In this document: positions 8,896 through 18,056 of the stretch, in pieces
How positions within the stretch are numbered: the stretch's first letter is position 1
Layout of the letters: each line of letters starts with the position of its first letter
Origin: Tumebacillus_A lipolyticus
Lineage (GTDB): Bacteria > Bacillota > Bacilli > Tumebacillales > Tumebacillaceae
Direction: 5' to 3'
Assembly: GCF_042682745.1 (NCBI RefSeq)
Contig: NZ_JBHUIO010000011.1
Location: 496,001-560,000, forward strand
Length of the DNA stretch: 64,000 nucleotides
Notes under the pieces: model-generated
Seen by the model: the letters and a program-made list of their open reading frames with translations, nothing else
What the model was told of the DNA's origin: nothing
Database searches by the model: none
Translations under genes and position numbers: made by a program

Positions 8896-9864
8896 TTATT
8901 GGTTGAGCCCCGCTTGGAGCACGACCAAGTTTTCTTCCATCACCTGCAGATAGCTCTTGTAGCCCTCTTGGCTGAGCTTGCCCTCATACGTGTTGAGTTC
9001 CTTCGTCTGGTAGCCGATGCTTTCGAGAAACTCCTGCACGCGCGGTGCAGCCTCGCCCTCAAAGAAGATCACCGACGCATCATGCTTGGCAAAATCGTCC
9101 TTGAGCGCTTGGATCTGATCGGGCTTATCCTGCGGAAACTCGTTGATGGCGATCGTGGTCGGCACATAGTAGTTCAGGCCGTACCGCTTGGCCAAATATT
9201 GAAAAGCCGGATAGGGAGAGACGATCTCCTTGCGCTTCGCTTTGGAAAAGGTGTCCGCATATTTTTGATCGAGCTGATCGAGCTTCTGCTTGTAGGCTTC
9301 TGCGTTTTTTTGAAACAGCTCCGCCTGGGCGGGCGCTTTCTTGGCGAGCGCCGCAGCGATCGTCTCCACCTCTTGCTTCGCCAGTTGCGGGTCGAGATAG
9401 AACCACGGGTCGTTCCGCTTCTTCACCTTGTCATCTTCGCTCGCATCCCGATTGTTGTAGTGCAGCAGGCCAAGCGGCTCGATGCCCTGCGAGGCGTCCA
9501 GCACGAGCAGCTCTTTGTTTTTGATCTTGACGGTGGCGTACGTCTGGCTCCACCAGCGATCTTCCATCCCCCCGCCGTTTAAGACCATCACGTGCGCTCG
9601 CTCGATGTCGCGCATCTCTTTGACGGTCGGCGCCCACTGCCAGACGTTTGGCCCGAGCGGCATCAGCGTCTCCACCTCCACCTGGTCGCCGCCGATCGCT
9701 CGCACAAAATCGGCCTGCGCCTGCAGTGTGGTGTAGACGATCAATTTTTCACCCTCAGGTACCGTCTTGCCCACTTCCAGCTTCTCCTGATCCGAACAGC
9801 CGACCGCAAGCAACAAGCTCAGGCCAAGCCCGATCCCAGCCAGCTTCCTCATCCATCGCTTCAT
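8896..9864 (-). CDS. ZnuA-like lipoprotein lacking the three metal-binding histidines
   Basis: A 322-residue lipoprotein (lipobox ending at Cys23) that aligns throughout with cluster A-I metal-binding proteins, including the upstream-operon ZnuA. At the three histidine ligand positions it has Trp75 (GPNVWQWAPT against EPHDWEPT), Trp154 (DPWFYLDP against DPHIWLDP) and Tyr218 (VSPYPAFQYL against VTSHTAFAYM). The His-rich loop is absent. The fold and secretion signal are kept, so this looks like a functional protein with a changed ligand or role, not decay. ATG at 9864 has GGAGG nine bases upstream. It has no transporter genes of its own, and its terminator shows separate transcription. Its ligand is unknown. 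Confidence 0.8.
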   Translation of the reverse strand: MKRWMRKLAGIGLGLSLLLAVGCSDQEKLEVGKTVPEGEKLIVYTTLQAQADFVRAIGGDQVEVETLMPLGPNVWQWAPTVKEMRDIERAHVMVLNGGGMEDRWWSQTYATVKIKNKELLVLDASQGIEPLGLLHYNNRDASEDDKVKKRNDPWFYLDPQLAKQEVETIAAALAKKAPAQAELFQKNAEAYKQKLDQLDQKYADTFSKAKRKEIVSPYPAFQYLAKRYGLNYYVPTTIAINEFPQDKPDQIQALKDDFAKHDASVIFFEGEAAPRVQEFLESIGYQTKELNTYEGKLSQEGYKSYLQVMEENLVVLQAGLNQ

Positions 9865-9988
9865 AATAAGTGACCTCCCCAATCTTTCATCTCTCTTCTG
9901 CTATCTCTGCGAAAAATTTAATCTCTATGCGAGTAGTATAATATAAATCAGTTCCAATGCGCAGATCGTTTTCATTTTGAATTTGAAC

Positions 9989-10020
9989 AAAAAAAACACC
10001 GCTTCGAGAGCGGTGTTTTT
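9989..10020 (-). terminator. Terminator of the yknWXYZ operon
   Basis: The stem ACACCGCT/AGCGGTGT has a T-run on both sides (bidirectional) and lies just beyond the permease stop. Confidence 0.8.
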
Positions 10021-10051
10021 CTATAGATCGACCGAAGATCGACCGAATCGA

Positions 10052-11239
10052 TCACTCGTAGCGAAGCGATTCGATCGGCTGCATCCGCGCCGCCTTGTTG
10101 GCCGGATACAGGCCGAAGAAGATGCCGACTGCAGCGGAGAACCCGAACGCCAGCAGGATCGTCCACCCGGAGATGAGGAACGGCCAACTGGTGACCAGCG
10201 AGAAGATGCCCGCGCAGAGAATCCCGAGCAGCGTTCCGAGCAGCCCGCCGAAGAAGCAGAGGATGACCGCTTCGACCAAAAACTGCCGCATGATCATGCC
10301 TGGCGTCGCCCCGATCGCTTTGCGGATGCCGATCTCCCGCGTGCGCTCCGTCACCGAGACGAGCATGATGTTCATCACGCCGATCCCGCCGACGAGCAGC
10401 GAGATGCCGGCGATCGAGCCGATGATCGTCTGCACGACATTGAACGCCGACTTGACCGCCTCTTGCGTCTCTTCCCCCGTCTGGGCGATATAGTTCGACG
10501 CCGCGGTGCTGTGCCGTTTGGCGAGCATCTTTTTGATCTCTTTGATCCGCTCGCCCACCGCCTCGTTCGCCGTCTCCGTCGCCTTGGCTTGGATGTATTG
10601 CACATCGCGGACATCGCCTGCTCCCGGCAGTGCGCCGAGCGGCACATACGCGTTGTATACTTTGCCGCCAAGCCCGGAGAGCACCGACTCTTCCTGCTTG
10701 AAGACCCCGACGATGCGGTACACTTTGCCGTTTAACGTCACCTTTTTGTTCAGGGCGCTCTCCGGCGAGCCGTACTGCTCGTTCGCATATTTCGCATCGA
10801 CGACGAGCGCCTTCTGCCGGGAGCGCTCCTCACCGATCGAGAAAAAGCGTCCGGCGGCCAGCTTGAGGTTGTTGATCTTCGGGAAGTCTGCGTTGGTGCC
10901 GGTCAGCGCAAAGTTTAACGTCTCTTTGCCCTTTTTCGACTCGGCTGGCAGCGAGTGCACGCCGACCGCTGCGTCGATGCCCTTCATCCGCGAGATCTGC
11001 TCCACATCGTCGACCGTCAGGCCGCCGATCTCGCCTTGGCTCTGCGGGATGACGATGAACGAGCCGTCCGCCACCTGCCCCAGCTCGCTGACCAGCGAGT
11101 ATTTGCCCGCCTGCCCGATCGAGACGACGGCGATGACAGCGGCGACGCCGACGACGATCCCGATGATGGTCAGAAAGGAGCGCATCTTGTTGAGGCGGAC
11201 ATTTTCCAGCGCTAAGAGCACGCTTTCCCACAGGTTCAT
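10052..11239 (-). CDS. yknZ: MacB-type ABC transporter permease, YknZ-like
   Basis: A 395-residue MacB/FtsX-superfamily permease: one N-terminal TM (about 20-42), a large extracellular MacB-PCD domain (about 45-260), and three C-terminal TMs with the conserved VGGIGVMNIMLVSVTERTREIGIRKA-type region. With YknX and YknY it forms a tripartite-like exporter. In B. subtilis, YknWXYZ protects against the SDP toxin. It overlaps the ATPase gene by 4 nt (ATGA), a sign of tight coupling. Confidence 0.88.
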   Translation of the reverse strand: MNLWESVLLALENVRLNKMRSFLTIIGIVVGVAAVIAVVSIGQAGKYSLVSELGQVADGSFIVIPQSQGEIGGLTVDDVEQISRMKGIDAAVGVHSLPAESKKGKETLNFALTGTNADFPKINNLKLAAGRFFSIGEERSRQKALVVDAKYANEQYGSPESALNKKVTLNGKVYRIVGVFKQEESVLSGLGGKVYNAYVPLGALPGAGDVRDVQYIQAKATETANEAVGERIKEIKKMLAKRHSTAASNYIAQTGEETQEAVKSAFNVVQTIIGSIAGISLLVGGIGVMNIMLVSVTERTREIGIRKAIGATPGMIMRQFLVEAVILCFFGGLLGTLLGILCAGIFSLVTSWPFLISGWTILLAFGFSAAVGIFFGLYPANKAARMQPIESLRYE

Positions 11240-11937
11240 GTCAGCACCTCCCCCTGCGCCAGATCCTTGCGCAGATCATCGCGGATCACGCCATCGCCGA
11301 AGCGGAGGATGCGCCGCGCATGTTCGGCGATGTCCGCCTCATGCGTGACGAGGATCACCGTCGCCCCTTCGCCGTTGATCTGCTCAAACAGGCGCATGAT
11401 GTCGAGCGATGATTTGGAGTCCAAGTTCCCCGTCGGCTCGTCAGCGAGCAGGATCGGCGGGTTCATCGCCAGCGCGCGGGCGATCGCGACGCGCTGTTTT
11501 TGACCGCCAGACAGCTCGTTCGGACGATGGTCGAGCCGATCGCCGAGGCCGACTTTGCTCAGCAGTTCGGTCGCGCGCGCTTTGCGTTCCGCTTTTGCCA
11601 CACCGCCGTAGAGCATCGGAAGCTCCACGTTCTTCAGGATCGTCTGGCGGGGCAATAGATTGAAGCTCTGGAAGACGAAGCCGATCTTCTCGTTGCGCAC
11701 GAGCGCCAACTCGTCCTCGGTCAGGCTCTGCACCTGCTTGCCATCGAGCTCATAGGTGCCTGTCGTCGGGATGTCGAGGCAGCCGAGGATGTTCATCAGC
11801 GTCGATTTTCCCGAGCCGGACGGCCCCATGATCGCCACAAATTCCCCTTTGCCGATCATCAGGTCGGTCGGATGGAGCGCCTGCACTTCCAGCCCGCCTT
11901 GGGCGTAGGTTTTGGAAATGCCGTGTAGGGTAATCAT
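11236..11937 (-). CDS. yknY: MacB-type ABC transporter ATP-binding protein, YknY-like
   Basis: A 233-residue ABC ATPase of the LolD/MacB class: Walker A GPSGSGKST, signature LSGGQKQR, Walker B ILLADEPT and H-loop VTHE. It couples ATP hydrolysis to movement of the MacB-like permease. It overlaps its neighbours by 4 nt on both sides. Confidence 0.88.
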   Translation of the reverse strand: MITLHGISKTYAQGGLEVQALHPTDLMIGKGEFVAIMGPSGSGKSTLMNILGCLDIPTTGTYELDGKQVQSLTEDELALVRNEKIGFVFQSFNLLPRQTILKNVELPMLYGGVAKAERKARATELLSKVGLGDRLDHRPNELSGGQKQRVAIARALAMNPPILLADEPTGNLDSKSSLDIMRLFEQINGEGATVILVTHEADIAEHARRILRFGDGVIRDDLRKDLAQGEVLT

Positions 11938-12944
11938 TGTACGCTCACCTTTTTGCCCGCTTTGAGGTCTTTGGACACCGAAGCGATGATCTCATCGCCC
12001 GCGCCGATCCCTTCGAGGATCTCCACATGCTCTTCATCCTCTTTGCCCGTCTTGACCTCGACTTCGACCGCCTTGCCCTTCTCGACGCGGAAGAGATAGG
12101 ACTTCTCGCCCTCCCGCTTGACCGCGCTGAGCGGCGCGAGCGGGTGCGTCTCCGCTTCGGTCAGCTCGATCTCCACCGTCGCGTTGTAGCCCGGTCGCAG
12201 ATCGGCTGCCGATTCATCGAGCGCTACGATCATCTCGACGACCGGATCTTTGGCTGTCGGATTGGGCAGCCCTGCTGTCGGCGCCAGCGCGATCACCTTG
12301 CCGCGATACGCCTTGTCAAACGCGTCGCCTGTGATGTTGACGGCGAGGTCCTGCTTGACTTTGTTCGCATCGAGCTCTCCGAGGTTGGCGCGCACTTGCA
12401 ACTTGGCCAGATCGGCGATGACAAGGCTTGGTGCGCCTTCCATCAGCATTTGACCTTGCTCGATCTCAAGCTTTGTCACCACGCCGTCCTGCTGCGCGGT
12501 GACGCTCGCCGCAGCGATCTTCTTCTCCAGCGCTTCCACCGTCAGCTTCGCATTTTCCAGCTTCAGATCGGCGAGGGTCAGATCGATCCCCTGCTTGCTC
12601 GCCGCGTCGCGCTCCGACTGGGCGATCTTCAGGTTGTTGCGCTCCATCCGCAGCTGCTGCTCAAGCTCCTCGACGCGCAGGGAGTACAGCGCTTGACCCT
12701 TTTTCACTTTGTCGCCCAGCTTGACTTCCAGCTTGGCGACAATGCCGCTGCCCGGGGCAAAATAGCTCTGCACAGCGGACGGCTCAAGCTGTCCGCTGGC
12801 AAAGACCGTCTCGGTGATCGCCCCTTGCGCCGCCTTGGCGAGCGTCACGTCGACGCTCTTGTTCAGGCGATAGATGTTCGCACCGGCTAGGGCGACGACC
12901 GACAGCGCGATCACCGTCCCCCAGATGATCTTTTTTTTCTTCAT
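11934..12944 (-). CDS. yknX: HlyD/RND-type membrane fusion adaptor, YknX-like
   Basis: A 336-residue adaptor with an N-terminal membrane anchor (about 7-25). It carries a split biotinyl-lipoyl domain around a short alpha-helical hairpin (about 85-145) and beta-barrel plus membrane-proximal domains. In Gram-positive bacteria such adaptors assemble on MacB-type permeases and help capture or export peptides. Its place between yknW-like and yknY-like genes is the B. subtilis order. Confidence 0.87.
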   Translation of the reverse strand: MKKKKIIWGTVIALSVVALAGANIYRLNKSVDVTLAKAAQGAITETVFASGQLEPSAVQSYFAPGSGIVAKLEVKLGDKVKKGQALYSLRVEELEQQLRMERNNLKIAQSERDAASKQGIDLTLADLKLENAKLTVEALEKKIAAASVTAQQDGVVTKLEIEQGQMLMEGAPSLVIADLAKLQVRANLGELDANKVKQDLAVNITGDAFDKAYRGKVIALAPTAGLPNPTAKDPVVEMIVALDESAADLRPGYNATVEIELTEAETHPLAPLSAVKREGEKSYLFRVEKGKAVEVEVKTGKEDEEHVEILEGIGAGDEIIASVSKDLKAGKKVSVQ

Positions 12945-12973
12945 GGCTCTCTCCCCCTATCAGGCAGTACAGG

Positions 12974-13636
12974 TTATGCGGCTGCGCGCGAGCTGAGCAA
13001 GGTGAGGAACGTGATGAGCAGCCAGCCGATCACGATCCATGTCGCCACCGAACCGCGCCCTTTGCGCGTCATCACAGCTGTGCCGATGATCATGACCACC
13101 AATCCCCAGATGCGGAACGGATCGAGCATCTGTGCCAGCACGAAGAGCATCGACGTTTTATCTTCTATAAAGGCGCCTGCGTTCAGCATGACGTCGAACA
13201 TGGTGGTCGCGCCTGTCGAGTAGGCGATGATGCCGGTCACCAGCATGGAGAGCAGCGACGGTATGTACGAGTAGAGCGCAACTTTCGACAGCTGCATGTA
13301 GGTCGCTTCACCGCGGACAAACAGGTTGACCAAAAGCAGGAGCAAACCCCCGATAAACATGGTCAGCACGACAGACACGACGGCGGTGAAATAGCTGAAG
13401 ATCGTTGCAGAAGCGATCGCGATATCCCGAATGTTCTGGTCGATCTCCACCCCTTTCGCTTCCTGTCTGACAAACTCATCTTCGATCGTTCCTACGATCG
13501 CATCTTGCTGCACCCACAGTGCGAGGACGGACAGCAACACCATGACGATCAAGGCTAGCACCCATCCCTTGCCGTTTGCGCGAATCCGTTCAAAAGTTGC
13601 TGTTGGTGAGGTCAATACTCCAAAGAAATTGCTCAT
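12974..13636 (-). CDS. yknW: Yip1-domain membrane protein, YknW-like
   Basis: A 220-residue Yip1-family protein with about five TM segments. In B. subtilis, YknW assists assembly of the YknXYZ complex. ATG at 13636 (MSNFFGVL) is preferred over upstream ATGs at 13672 and 13654 because an AAAGGGTG sequence precedes it and it begins like other family members. It is the first gene of the operon, downstream of a sigma-W-like promoter. Confidence 0.82.
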   Translation of the reverse strand: MSNFFGVLTSPTATFERIRANGKGWVLALIVMVLLSVLALWVQQDAIVGTIEDEFVRQEAKGVEIDQNIRDIAIASATIFSYFTAVVSVVLTMFIGGLLLLLVNLFVRGEATYMQLSKVALYSYIPSLLSMLVTGIIAYSTGATTMFDVMLNAGAFIEDKTSMLFVLAQMLDPFRIWGLVVMIIGTAVMTRKGRGSVATWIVIGWLLITFLTLLSSRAAA

Positions 13637-13718
13637 TAAGTACACCCTTTCCATCAGATGATAGATTGACAAGATCGATACAGAATTCTGTGATGATTCA
13701 CATCCTTCCGATCGGTAA

Positions 13719-13744
13719 TACGTTTCAAACCGGGAAAAGGTTCA
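13719..13744 (-). promoter_or_regulatory. ECF sigma-W-like promoter for yknWXYZ
   Basis: Minus-strand TGAACC (13744-13739), 16-base spacer, CGTATT starting at 13722. This closely fits the SigW consensus TGAAAC-N16/17-CGTA. It lies about 80 bases before the yknW start. B. subtilis yknWXYZ is in the SigW regulon, which supports the reading. Confidence 0.65.
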
Positions 13745-13899
13745 CTTTTTTTGAAAATGATAATAAAATCGTACGAACAGCAGAGGGCGCTCGATTGTCG
13801 GCCGCAGAGTTGCGGAAAACTTGCGATGCATCCTGCTCCGACGATCATTGCTTCGTTGCGGATAAATTTGTATGATGAGAGCAGAGGAGTTGGTATGAT

Positions 13900-14145
13900 T
13901 TGGATTACTTCAATTTTCTGATCATTCCTGGCTTTTATCTGTTGTTGTTCGTCTGTCTCTACTTCGGGGTGATGGGTGCGATCAGAAAGTCGATCCCCCA
14001 ACTGCTGATCAGCTCCATCATCGGCCTCGTCTGCGCCTATCTATCGACCTGGTCGATCGGACGCTATGTTGTCGTCATCCCGATACTGGCAGTCTTCCTC
14101 GCCGTGTTCTTTTTCTTGAAGAACGGAAGAAAAAATGGTGGGTAG
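13900..14145 (+). CDS. Small membrane protein, unknown function
   Basis: An 81-residue protein made almost wholly of three hydrophobic segments with a basic C-terminal tail. The start is TTG at 13900, ten bases after GAGGAG; the nearby ATG at 13894 opens a frame that stops after eight codons. It overlaps the next gene by 11 bases, so the two form an operon divergent from yknW. I do not recognise a family. Confidence 0.6.
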   Translation: MDYFNFLIIPGFYLLLFVCLYFGVMGAIRKSIPQLLISSIIGLVCAYLSTWSIGRYVVVIPILAVFLAVFFFLKNGRKNGG

Positions 14146-14551
14146 ATGGTCGGCAAAAGGTGTTCTTGTATTGATAGCAGTGGGAAGTTCTTACCTCTTA
14201 CTTGCCGGAAAGCATCAAAGTGTCCCCATTGATCAAGTCCAGCATGTGAGATTGTGGCAAGAGCTGGTCGGCGAGAAGGAGCTGGTCGGCAGTGAGCGAG
14301 ATCAACTGCTGGTTGCCGTCAACAATGCCACTTATAACCGAGCGAACGATGAGTTTTTCGGAACTACCCCACAGTGTGGTGGTGTCATTGAGCTAAAGAA
14401 TGGGAAGAGCATTGGGATCATCGGTTGCGGCGAAGGATTCGAAGTCCAGCGCAACGACATGGAGGAGTCGGATCACATGATCGCCTACTATGTCGATGCG
14501 ATTGGATTTCGATCGCTGTTTCAACAGCTTTTGACGGAAACGGATCACTAA
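14135..14551 (+). CDS. Exported or anchored hypothetical protein
   Basis: A 138-residue protein with one N-terminal hydrophobic segment (about 8-24) followed by a hydrophilic domain with two Cys (TPQCGGV and GIIGCGEG) that could pair outside the cell. The segment VIELKNGKSIGI suggests a beta-rich domain. It is translationally coupled to the upstream membrane protein. No family recognised. Confidence 0.6.
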   Translation: MVGRWSAKGVLVLIAVGSSYLLLAGKHQSVPIDQVQHVRLWQELVGEKELVGSERDQLLVAVNNATYNRANDEFFGTTPQCGGVIELKNGKSIGIIGCGEGFEVQRNDMEESDHMIAYYVDAIGFRSLFQQLLTETDH

Positions 14552-14557
14552 AAATAA

Positions 14558-14591
14558 GAAGCCTCTCTCTTTTCACCAAGAGAGAGGCTTC
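14558..14591. terminator. Bidirectional terminator between convergent genes
   Basis: A 14-bp perfect stem (GAAGCCTCTCTCTT) around a 6-base loop. It lies between the plus-strand hypothetical gene and the minus-strand GNAT gene and has a T-rich tail on the minus side. Confidence 0.75.
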
Positions 14592-14670
14592 GTGCATCTT
14601 ATCATGACCACTTCTTATGCAATGGTTCATGCAATCGTCCATGCGATGGTTGAGCGACAGAACCACCCGT

Positions 14671-15192
14671 TCAGTACAGATAACCTAAAAAGTCTAACAC
14701 GCCGTCCTCCCAGTCGGTCGAGCCGATCTGTTTGATCATCAAGCCCTCGACCACCTGCTCGCCAACGCCGACCGATGTCAGATGATGATCATCGATCTTC
14801 AACCACCTGCACACGTTCGTTGCGCTGCGGTACCCATTGTTCCGATAAACGCTTTCAACATCTGCAAAGAGCAGCAAAAAATCCAACCGATGCTCGATCG
14901 CATATTCTTCCACCTTGGTTAGCAACAAGGTAGCAATGCCTTTTCCTCTGCACTCTTCCCACACACACAGGTCGATCACGCCGAGAACTTTGATCGGTTT
15001 GCCATTCAAATTCATGATGCGATAATCGATGCCCACCTGTCCGACCAACCGCTCTCCGTCATAAGCCAAAAAGCGCTGATGTGGAACCTGTTTAAAATAG
15101 ATCCGATCTTCCGGATATAGCGAACCGAATGATCGAATGAGCAAAGACTGAATCTCCTTTTCGATTGGAGCGGAAATCTCGCACTCGTACAT
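14671..15192 (-). CDS. GNAT-family N-acetyltransferase
   Basis: A 173-residue GNAT protein. Motif A, with the acetyl-CoA pyrophosphate loop, is seen as ECRGKGIATLL near residue 80. It is followed by a helix and the LLFADVESVYRNNGYR stretch of motif B. The substrate is unknown; the profile resembles aminoglycoside-acetyltransferase-like or NodA-like GNATs. A longer ORF reaches 15285, but ATG at 15192 gives the usual family N-terminus. Confidence 0.72.
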   Translation of the reverse strand: MYECEISAPIEKEIQSLLIRSFGSLYPEDRIYFKQVPHQRFLAYDGERLVGQVGIDYRIMNLNGKPIKVLGVIDLCVWEECRGKGIATLLLTKVEEYAIEHRLDFLLLFADVESVYRNNGYRSATNVCRWLKIDDHHLTSVGVGEQVVEGLMIKQIGSTDWEDGVLDFLGYLY

Positions 15193-15321
15193 CTTGATCG
15201 TCTTCAATCGAATTTGCCCTCCAAGAATCTTGAATTTTACCCAAACTATCATGCGGCGCAGGAAAAAACAACCATGCAGAAACACGCTCCGGCAGCTGCC
15301 GATCCACAGGGAGATGCCGAA

Positions 15322-15375
15322 AGAAAAAGATCGTCACCACCTTGCCGATTTCGCGAGGTGTGACGACCTTTTTAC
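15322..15375 (-). terminator. Terminator of the car-arg operon
   Basis: A long stem pairs about 12 bp (GTCGTCACACCT against AGGTGGTGACGAT) and is followed by TTTTT on the minus strand, about 50 bases after the argH stop. Confidence 0.7.
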
Positions 15376-15421
15376 CTTACCATCTTTTCTTGTTGCGGTT
15401 TCCTCTTTTTGTTGCGGTTGC

Positions 15422-16801
15422 TTACTGACCCTTCAGCCACTCGTGCATCAATGCAAGTTGGTGCTTGACGCTCTCGGTGCCCGTCCCACCGCGCGAGTTG
15501 CGCGCTTCGACGACGTTTTTCACGTCGATCGCCACATAGAGGTCAGCCTCGAACAGCTCGGAGAAGCTCTTGTACTCGTCGAGCGTGAGATCGGCGAGGA
15601 ACTTCCCTTGCTCGATGCAGAAGAGGACGAGCTTGCCGATCACTTCATGCGCTTGGCGGAACGGCAGCTGTTTGCGGACGAGGTAGTCTGCGAGGTCGGT
15701 GGCGACCGAAAAGTCTTGGCGCACGGCGCGCTCCGTGTTCTCGCGGCGCACCTGCATCGTCTCGATCATGCCTGCGAAGAGGATCAGCGAGGTTTTCAGC
15801 GTATCGACCGCGTCGAACATCGGCTCTTTATCCTCTTGCAGATCTTTGTTGTAGGCGAGCGGCAACCCTTTTAACACGGTCAGCATCGAGAACAGATGCC
15901 CGTAGACGCGCCCGGTCTTGCCGCGCACCAGCTCCGCCACATCCGGATTCTTTTTCTGCGGCATGATCGAGGAGCCTGTGCAGTACGCATCGTCCAGCTC
16001 GACAAAGCCGAACTCGGTCGAGGACCACAGGACCAGCTCTTCGCAGAAGCGGGACAGGTGCATCATCACGATTGACGCGGCGGACAGAAACTCAAGAATA
16101 AAGTCGCGGTCGCTCACCGCGTCGAGCGAGTTTTCATACAGGCGCGAGAATCCGAGCTCCGCTGCCACCAGCTCCCGGTCGATCGGGAAGGTGGTTCCCG
16201 CCAGCGCTCCGGCGCCGAGCGGCATCATGTCGATCCGCTTCAGCGCATCTTCCAAGCGCTCCACATCGCGGCGAAACATCCCTGCATAGGCGAGAAAATG
16301 TTGCGCGAGCAGGATCGGCTGAGCGCGCTGCAGATGGGTGTAGCCCGGGATGATCACATCGAGGTTGGACTCCGCCCGCTCGACGAGCACTTGTACCAGA
16401 CGGTTGAGCAGCAGGATCAGCTCGCTCGTCTCCTCTTTCAGATAGAGGTGCATGTCGAGCGCCACCTGATCGTTGCGCGAGCGCCCAGTGTGCAGCTTGC
16501 CACCGACCGGACCGATCTGTTCGATCAGGTGCTTTTCGAGGTTCATGTGCACATCTTCATCGCTGACCGAAAAGGCGAGCTCCCCTTTTTCAAAGCGCTC
16601 TTTCAACTGCAACAGACCGGCTGCGATCTTCTCCGCGTCCTCCTGCGGGATGATCCCGCAGGCGCCAAGCATTTTCACATGGGCGAGCGAGCCGCGGATG
16701 TCCTGCTCCGCCAGACGCTGGTCGAAGGAGATCGAAGCGGTGAACTCCTCGACGAGCTGATGGGTCGGCTTGGTGAAGCGTCCACCCCAAAGTTTCATCA
16801 T
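15422..16801 (-). CDS. argH: Argininosuccinate lyase
   Basis: A 459-residue fumarase/aspartase-superfamily enzyme that splits argininosuccinate into arginine and fumarate. The signature GSSIMPQKKNP loop is present, along with the TGRSRNDQ motif. ATG at 16801 is chosen because it follows a GGGGGA ribosome site and starts MMKLWGGRF as in the family; the ORF is open 120 bases further upstream. It is the last gene of the operon. Confidence 0.97.
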   Translation of the reverse strand: MMKLWGGRFTKPTHQLVEEFTASISFDQRLAEQDIRGSLAHVKMLGACGIIPQEDAEKIAAGLLQLKERFEKGELAFSVSDEDVHMNLEKHLIEQIGPVGGKLHTGRSRNDQVALDMHLYLKEETSELILLLNRLVQVLVERAESNLDVIIPGYTHLQRAQPILLAQHFLAYAGMFRRDVERLEDALKRIDMMPLGAGALAGTTFPIDRELVAAELGFSRLYENSLDAVSDRDFILEFLSAASIVMMHLSRFCEELVLWSSTEFGFVELDDAYCTGSSIMPQKKNPDVAELVRGKTGRVYGHLFSMLTVLKGLPLAYNKDLQEDKEPMFDAVDTLKTSLILFAGMIETMQVRRENTERAVRQDFSVATDLADYLVRKQLPFRQAHEVIGKLVLFCIEQGKFLADLTLDEYKSFSELFEADLYVAIDVKNVVEARNSRGGTGTESVKHQLALMHEWLKGQ

Positions 16802-16811
16802 CGCTTCCCCC

Positions 16812-18005
16812 TTACTTGTCCTGGTTGACTTTCGCGTAGACTTTGGTCGGCAGCCCCCACAGCTTGATGAACCCTTTTGCCGCATGATGGTCGAACGCAT
16901 CGTCAGGCGAGTAGGTCGCAAGGTCGAGGTCGTAGAGCGACTGCTCCGATTTTCTGCCCACCGGCTGGTAGGTTCCTTTGTGCAGTTTCACGCGCACAGT
17001 TCCGGTGACGGTCGCTTGCGTCTGCTCGATAAACGCGTCGATCGCTTGTTTCAGCGGCGAGAACCACAGGCCGTTGTAGACGAGCTCCGTGTACTTCAGT
17101 TCGAGCGTCGGTTTGAAGTGGGCCACTTCGCGCGGCAGGGTGATCGTCTCCAGCTCGCGGTGCGCGGCGATCAGCACCAGCGCAGCCGGCGCTTCGTATA
17201 CCTCGCGCGATTTGATGCCGATCAAGCGGTTTTCCACATGGTCGATGCGGCCGACGCCATGCGCGCCTGCCAGCTTGTTCAGCTTTTCGATCAGCTCGAC
17301 CAGCCCGAGGCTCTCCCCGTTCAGCGAGACGGGCACCCCTTTTTCAAAACCGATCTCCACATACTCCGGCTCGTTCGGCGCATCGACCGGATTGACCGTC
17401 CACTCGAACGCCGCCTCTGGTGCTTCCGCCCACGGGTCTTCGAGCACGCCGCATTCGCAGGAGCGTCCCCAGAGGTTCGCATCGACGGAGAACGGGTTCT
17501 CTTTAGTGATCGGAATCGGGATGTTGTGCTGTTTCGCGTACTCGATCTCCTCGTCGCGCGACCAACCCCATTCGCGAACAGGTGCGACGATCTCCAGGTT
17601 CGGGTTGAGCGCCGTCACCGAGACGTCGAAGCGCACTTGGTCGTTCCCTTTGCCTGTGCAGCCGTGTGCGACGGCGACCGCATCTTCCTGCTCCGCGTAC
17701 TGAACCAGCAGCTGGGAGATCAGCGGGCGGGAGAGCGCAGCAGACAGCGGGTATTTGTGTTCGTACAGCGCGTTCGCCTTCAGCGAAGGCAGGATGAACT
17801 CTTTCGCGTACAGCTCGCGCGCGTCGATCATGTAGGACTTGCTCGCGCCGACTTGCAGCGCTTTTTCCTTGACGAACTCCAGGTCTTTCCCTTCGCCGAC
17901 ATCTGCCGAGACAGCGATCACCTCATAGCCTTGCTCTTTGAGCCACGTGATCGCAACCGATGTATCGAGACCGCCCGAATAGGCGAGAACCAGCTTTTTG
18001 TTCAT
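16812..18005 (-). CDS. argG: Argininosuccinate synthase
   Basis: A 397-residue enzyme that ligates citrulline and aspartate with ATP. The ATP-pyrophosphatase loop AYSGGLDTSVAI lies at residues 8-19, and the motif AHGCTGKGNDQVRF is seen. It lies 10 bases upstream of argH and 50 downstream of argF. Confidence 0.97.
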   Translation of the reverse strand: MNKKLVLAYSGGLDTSVAITWLKEQGYEVIAVSADVGEGKDLEFVKEKALQVGASKSYMIDARELYAKEFILPSLKANALYEHKYPLSAALSRPLISQLLVQYAEQEDAVAVAHGCTGKGNDQVRFDVSVTALNPNLEIVAPVREWGWSRDEEIEYAKQHNIPIPITKENPFSVDANLWGRSCECGVLEDPWAEAPEAAFEWTVNPVDAPNEPEYVEIGFEKGVPVSLNGESLGLVELIEKLNKLAGAHGVGRIDHVENRLIGIKSREVYEAPAALVLIAAHRELETITLPREVAHFKPTLELKYTELVYNGLWFSPLKQAIDAFIEQTQATVTGTVRVKLHKGTYQPVGRKSEQSLYDLDLATYSPDDAFDHHAAKGFIKLWGLPTKVYAKVNQDK

Positions 18006-18056
18006 GAATGATTTCCCCTTTTTATGGATTTTTATGCATCAACGACAATGAAAAGG

